NCBI RefSeq assembly: GCF_002100115.1
Contig: NZ_ANBM01000003.1
Location: 186,001-250,000, forward strand
Direction of reading: 5' to 3'
DNA length: 64,000 bases
From: Anaerovibrio sp. JC8
Lineage (GTDB): Bacteria > Bacillota > Negativicutes > Selenomonadales > Selenomonadaceae
Below, piece by piece: positions 60,490 through 64,000 of this stretch. The position numbers and the translations under genes are program-made. The notes beneath the pieces are model-generated. The model saw nothing but the letters and a program-made list of their open reading frames with translations, did not search any database and was not told where the DNA came from. The number at the start of each line of letters is the position of its first letter. Position 1 is the first letter of the stretch.

Positions 60490-61686
60490 TTACAAAACAA
60501 TAAAGGAGAAGGTTGCATTATGGAAGCAGTTGTGGAGATTGCCCGTTGACTTGGAAATTATAGGGCAAAACTCGCCGTATGAATACATTCCGGAAAATCT
60601 GATGCTATGAGGAATAACTGCGGAATAGCCCTTGGTCTCATCCATCATATCCGAATTGCTGAAGGTCATCAGCCTGGATACGCAGGAGGTAATTATAGCC
60701 GTAGTATACTCATGCTTATGCTCATTGGCCACATCCACAATGGCAGACTGAATGGCCTTGGCCACGGAACGGGCCACATCCTTGCGGCTGAACATGGCCA
60801 GCTGGATGTTGGCTCCCTCCGGGACACTGCCCAAAAAGATTCCCGCACCAGTTTCCAAATCAATGCCATCAAGGTTACGGATTACCTGTATCTCATCCCC
60901 TTCAGGGGTAGTGTAGGTCACCAGGAACGGAGACCCCACAAACTGCATCAGCAGATCCTTGGCCTCCAAATCAAAGCCGGCGGCCTGCAAGGACTCCACC
61001 AGAGTCTTGTTGCCAAGCCTATAAACCACGTTCCCCCTGGCCTCAGTAACAGTTTCATCAAAATCTGCCACTGTCTCCACGGAAAACTCGCCCTTTATAA
61101 CCGGCTTGGTATTGCCCCCAATAAGGACCATAACCATACCTTTCCGATTCATCTGGGAATTCAGCATTACACTGCACTCATCGAATACAAAGTTATCAGA
61201 GCAGAAGCCACCAAAAATCGGTATCCCGCCGCTGACCTCGTCAAGAACATTGACGAATTCATCACCGGGAATCTTATTATTTTTGACTGCATAGGTGATA
61301 ATTACCTTTGGTCTCCAGCCTCCCAGATCATTCTTAAGGGCATTAAAGGTCTTTCTGATTTCAGACTTATAATTGTCCTCTGTCAGCTCCCCGGTCATGC
61401 CCGCAGCAAAGCTGCAATCATCAGCAGTAAACACATGGAAGGATATGCCCTCCTTGGCGTAGCCCTGCTGCTCCGAAAACAGTGACATGGCGCTGCAGCC
61501 CATGATAGGGAATTTAAATTCCTCCCTCAGCTTTGCACCCAATTCCTCAAAGTCTGTCTCTGCGTGGGCAAACACAATTCCCAGGGAATTTCTGCCAAAC
61601 TTAAAGTCCTTCAGGCTTTCCTTGAGCTCTGCCACACCCAAATCCAAATCATCCATATTTTTTGTAAAAACAGCTATAGACTGCAT
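60490..61686 (-). CDS. FIST-domain signal protein
   Basis: A 398-residue protein with FIST N and FIST C domains: FPIMGCSAMSLFSEQQGYAK, GGIPIFGGFCSDNFVFDECS, then FLGSVPEGANIQLAMFSRKD and the terminal FSGMYSYGEFCPI. FIST proteins are proposed small-molecule sensors linked to chemotaxis or two-component signalling. The ATG at 61686 follows GAGGTG. It lies 17 bases after the hybrid histidine kinase, so kinase and FIST protein form one operon. Confidence 0.9.
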   Translation of the reverse strand: MQSIAVFTKNMDDLDLGVAELKESLKDFKFGRNSLGIVFAHAETDFEELGAKLREEFKFPIMGCSAMSLFSEQQGYAKEGISFHVFTADDCSFAAGMTGELTEDNYKSEIRKTFNALKNDLGGWRPKVIITYAVKNNKIPGDEFVNVLDEVSGGIPIFGGFCSDNFVFDECSVMLNSQMNRKGMVMVLIGGNTKPVIKGEFSVETVADFDETVTEARGNVVYRLGNKTLVESLQAAGFDLEAKDLLMQFVGSPFLVTYTTPEGDEIQVIRNLDGIDLETGAGIFLGSVPEGANIQLAMFSRKDVARSVAKAIQSAIVDVANEHKHEYTTAIITSCVSRLMTFSNSDMMDETKGYSAVIPHSIRFSGMYSYGEFCPIISKSTGNLHNCFHNATFSFIVL

Positions 61687-61703
61687 CCTGCACACCTCTA
61701 AAA

Positions 61704-63989
61704 TTATGTTTTACTCCACTGGTTAATGAGCTTCTCCAGGGCATCATAATCGAAATCGTCTCCTGCATCCTTCATTTTGCCCAAAAGCTCCCGCTGCTCA
61801 TCGCTTACCTTAAACTTTGAAAGCTTTGAACGCAGCTCCTCGAAAATATCCAGATCAAAATCTCCAATGGCTGATTCCATATCATTTACGATACGGTCCA
61901 TCTCCTGCTTGGATATTTCCGCCAGCTCCTCTTCTTCCTTCTTCTCATATATATCATCAGCAAAATAGTCTCCAAGATAAGCAATGACAGATGCATACTT
62001 GGCCATAAGCTTATCAAAGTTTCGCCTGATGAAATCAAAATTGCCGTCCTTGCCTGCCATCTCATGCTCTCGGGCCATCTGGGACAATTCCTTTTGATTG
62101 ATGATAGCCGCCACGGTCTTTAGGGCATGAACCTCAATGATATAGTTGGCATAATCCTCATTTTCAATAAGGCTTCCCAAGAGCTTCATCTTCTTGCGGC
62201 CATCATTGTAAACCTGCTTTAGGATATCCTGGTCTATATTATCTGTATGGGAAGTAAACGGCTTATCCAGCTCATTTATCTTCTCCTCCGGCAGGAACTG
62301 CTGCAGGCAGTCATCCAGCTCCTTGGCCTCAATCGGCTTTGCCAAAAAGCCCTGGAAGCCATACTCCAGATACTGTTCCTTCATGCCGCTGATGGCATTG
62401 GCCGTAAGGGCTATTACCACCGTGTACTGACAGCCGGGAATCTCACGAATTTTGTACATACATTCCACGCCATCCATAATCGGCATCATGTGGTCCATAA
62501 ATACAATGTCAAACTTCTCATTGGTCAGCAGATTCAGGGCCTCGGCACCGCTTTCCACACAGGTGGTCTTCACCTTGTATGGTGCCAGCATCCCCTCTGC
62601 CACCTTAAGATTTACCCTGTTATCATCAACGATGAGAACACTGGCCTCCTCAGCCGTAAAGGTATACTTGAACAGCTTCCGCTGGAAGAGGCTGTCATCC
62701 TTGTTCAGCTTGCCCATAGGCTTCCAGTCATCAACCTTGTTTACCACTGTCCATGTAAAGATACTGCCCTTGCCATAAATACTGTCTACAGTAATGTCGC
62801 CTCCCATGGAGCGGCAAAGTCGCTTACTGATGGCCAGTCCCAGACCGGTGCCCTCCACAGAGCGGTTTCTCTTGGTATCCACCTGCTCGAAGCTGGAGAA
62901 AAGCTTCACCAGATCCGTTGGCTTGATGCCACACCCTGTATCCTCCACGCAGGAGAATATCTTAATGGCATTTTCATCAGGCAGCTTTTCAAACCACATC
63001 TTCATCTTGATGTAGCCATTATGGGTAAATTTAACGGCATTATTCAACAGGTTTACCATAACCTGCTTTATGCGGATTTCATCCCCCACCAGACTATATG
63101 GAATATTCTCGTCAATATCCATTATCAGCTCAACGTCCTTGTCCTTAAGACGAATGCCTATCATGGTCATAACGTCATTGATAATGGAGGACATCTGATA
63201 AGGAGTATTGATGATATCCATCTTGCCGGCCTCGATTTTGGAAAAGTCCAGAATATCATTTATGATGGCCAGCAACGAAGCAGAAGCACTCTTTATCAGC
63301 AGGGCATTCTCCCTGGCAAAGGAATCCGTGGTATCACGGATAATAAACTCGGACATACCATTTATGGCGTTCATCGGAGTACGGATTTCATGGGACATAT
63401 TGGCAAGGAAGCTGGACTTGGCACGGTCTGCGCTCTCAGCCCTCTCCTTGGCCCGGATAATATCCGTAATATCCACCATAATCAGCATAACCCCGGCAAT
63501 TTCCTTGTCCTGGTTTATGGCCGGTCTGACGTAAATATCAAAATTCTCCTCCATGCCGTGGACATCCATGCGGTCCATGTACTGGATATTTTTGCCCTCG
63601 TCACGGGTTTCCTTGCACATTTCCTCAATATGACGGCGGCCTATACTGTCCATGAGCCCCTCAAAAAGGTCATAGATATACACTCCATCATTTATCTGCT
63701 CAAAGGTATAGCTGGACCGCTGAAAGAATGGCTCCGTGGCCATGACTGTGTTAAGGTCCATATCAAGCATGATGGAGATATTAGGCGAATTTTGAAGCAG
63801 CATGGCATTATAAAACACCTGCTGGCCCTTGGAGTGCTCGCTGTATTCACGGAACTTGTTGGCCTGCTCCGCCAGGGCTGCCAGAATATTATTTTCTCTT
63901 TGAAGCCGCTTAATCTCACGATTGGCCCGTTTTAGCTCAATCTGCAAGGCTTTCAACGTGGCTTCGTTCTCGTTCTCATTCTCCTGCAT
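61704..63989 (-). CDS. Hybrid sensor histidine kinase with receiver and Hpt-like domains
   Basis: A 761-residue cytoplasmic kinase. An N-terminal coiled coil (1-45) is followed by a PAS domain (about 60-185), HisKA with ANMSHEIRTPMNAINGMSEF, HATPase with NLLNNAVKFTHNG, DTGCGI and GTGLGLAISKRL, and a receiver with FDIVFMDHMMPIMDGVECM. An Hpt-like region with VHALKTVAAII, whose His could accept phosphate, comes last. No membrane segment is present, so it senses a cytosolic signal or partners with the FIST protein. The start lies 11 bases inside the window edge with only GGGGTAACGGG before it; an upstream start cannot be excluded. Confidence 0.92.
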   Translation of the reverse strand: MQENENENEATLKALQIELKRANREIKRLQRENNILAALAEQANKFREYSEHSKGQQVFYNAMLLQNSPNISIMLDMDLNTVMATEPFFQRSSYTFEQINDGVYIYDLFEGLMDSIGRRHIEEMCKETRDEGKNIQYMDRMDVHGMEENFDIYVRPAINQDKEIAGVMLIMVDITDIIRAKERAESADRAKSSFLANMSHEIRTPMNAINGMSEFIIRDTTDSFARENALLIKSASASLLAIINDILDFSKIEAGKMDIINTPYQMSSIINDVMTMIGIRLKDKDVELIMDIDENIPYSLVGDEIRIKQVMVNLLNNAVKFTHNGYIKMKMWFEKLPDENAIKIFSCVEDTGCGIKPTDLVKLFSSFEQVDTKRNRSVEGTGLGLAISKRLCRSMGGDITVDSIYGKGSIFTWTVVNKVDDWKPMGKLNKDDSLFQRKLFKYTFTAEEASVLIVDDNRVNLKVAEGMLAPYKVKTTCVESGAEALNLLTNEKFDIVFMDHMMPIMDGVECMYKIREIPGCQYTVVIALTANAISGMKEQYLEYGFQGFLAKPIEAKELDDCLQQFLPEEKINELDKPFTSHTDNIDQDILKQVYNDGRKKMKLLGSLIENEDYANYIIEVHALKTVAAIINQKELSQMAREHEMAGKDGNFDFIRRNFDKLMAKYASVIAYLGDYFADDIYEKKEEEELAEISKQEMDRIVNDMESAIGDFDLDIFEELRSKLSKFKVSDEQRELLGKMKDAGDDFDYDALEKLINQWSKT

Positions 63990-64000
63990 CCCGTTACCCC

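Overview
The window is a chromosomal segment of a Bacillota bacterium. Gene content and order (queA-spoIID-queH-ruvB-ruvA-aroE; tig-clpP-clpX-lon-engB; AhbA/AhbB siroheme decarboxylase genes; many chemoreceptors) suggest a Negativicutes member of the Selenomonas/Anaerovibrio type. That placement is inference from recognised proteins, not from any marker gene search. No rRNA, tRNA or CRISPR array was seen.

Layout. 1-5.1 kb (minus): a housekeeping operon for queuosine synthesis (queA, queH), Holliday-junction migration (ruvA, ruvB), shikimate dehydrogenase and a SpoIID/LytB-like envelope protein. 5.3-9.6 kb: Hsp20, an EamA transporter, a secreted protein, a BrnT-type toxin-antitoxin remnant whose toxin has an in-frame stop, and a YifB/ComM ATPase. 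9.8-13.3 kb (plus): a TIM-barrel/AraC fusion regulator beside a Tm-1-like (UPF0261) gene and a stand-alone copy of the same TIM barrel. 13.4-24.7 kb: macro-domain protein, secreted phosphatidylserine decarboxylase-like protein, two chemoreceptors with recognisable promoters, an M48-like secreted protein, adenine deaminase, a roughly 217-bp hairpin repeat, YfcE-like and RdgB-like enzymes, and a long structured intergenic region. 24.8-33.6 kb (minus): aminotransferase, AhbA/AhbB, and the proteostasis block engB, lon, clpX, clpP and tig.

34.2-53.9 kb is an accessory island, nearly all on the minus strand. Its AT-rich core (about 41.7-51.2 kb) encodes a PIN-kinase-zinc-ribbon fusion, a small unknown protein, a TerY-like VWA protein, a PP2C phosphatase split across a perfect A_AAA_AAC slippery heptamer, a 1000-residue HerA-type ATPase with a Ser/Thr-rich insert, and four unknown proteins, one with a strongly hydrophobic N-terminus. 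A NERD-helicase fusion follows. An FtsZ paralogue without its C-terminal tail and an HTH regulator lie upstream. TerD-like, Sel1-repeat, YkvA-like and paralogous unknown genes lie downstream. Kinase, VWA and PP2C match the TerY-P triad proposed in comparative genomics of Ter stress systems. I infer a phosphorylation-controlled DNA-processing or defence machine built round the HerA ATPase. Direct repeats (39663/53083 and 51663/53870) mark recombination at the island edge.

53.9-64 kb: a YefM/YoeB-type toxin-antitoxin pair with an altered toxin end, an IS256-family transposase, a GNAT acetyltransferase, an orphan promoter/operator, a LysR regulator followed by a FecBCD-type metal-chelate ABC importer, and a FIST-domain protein next to a hybrid histidine kinase.
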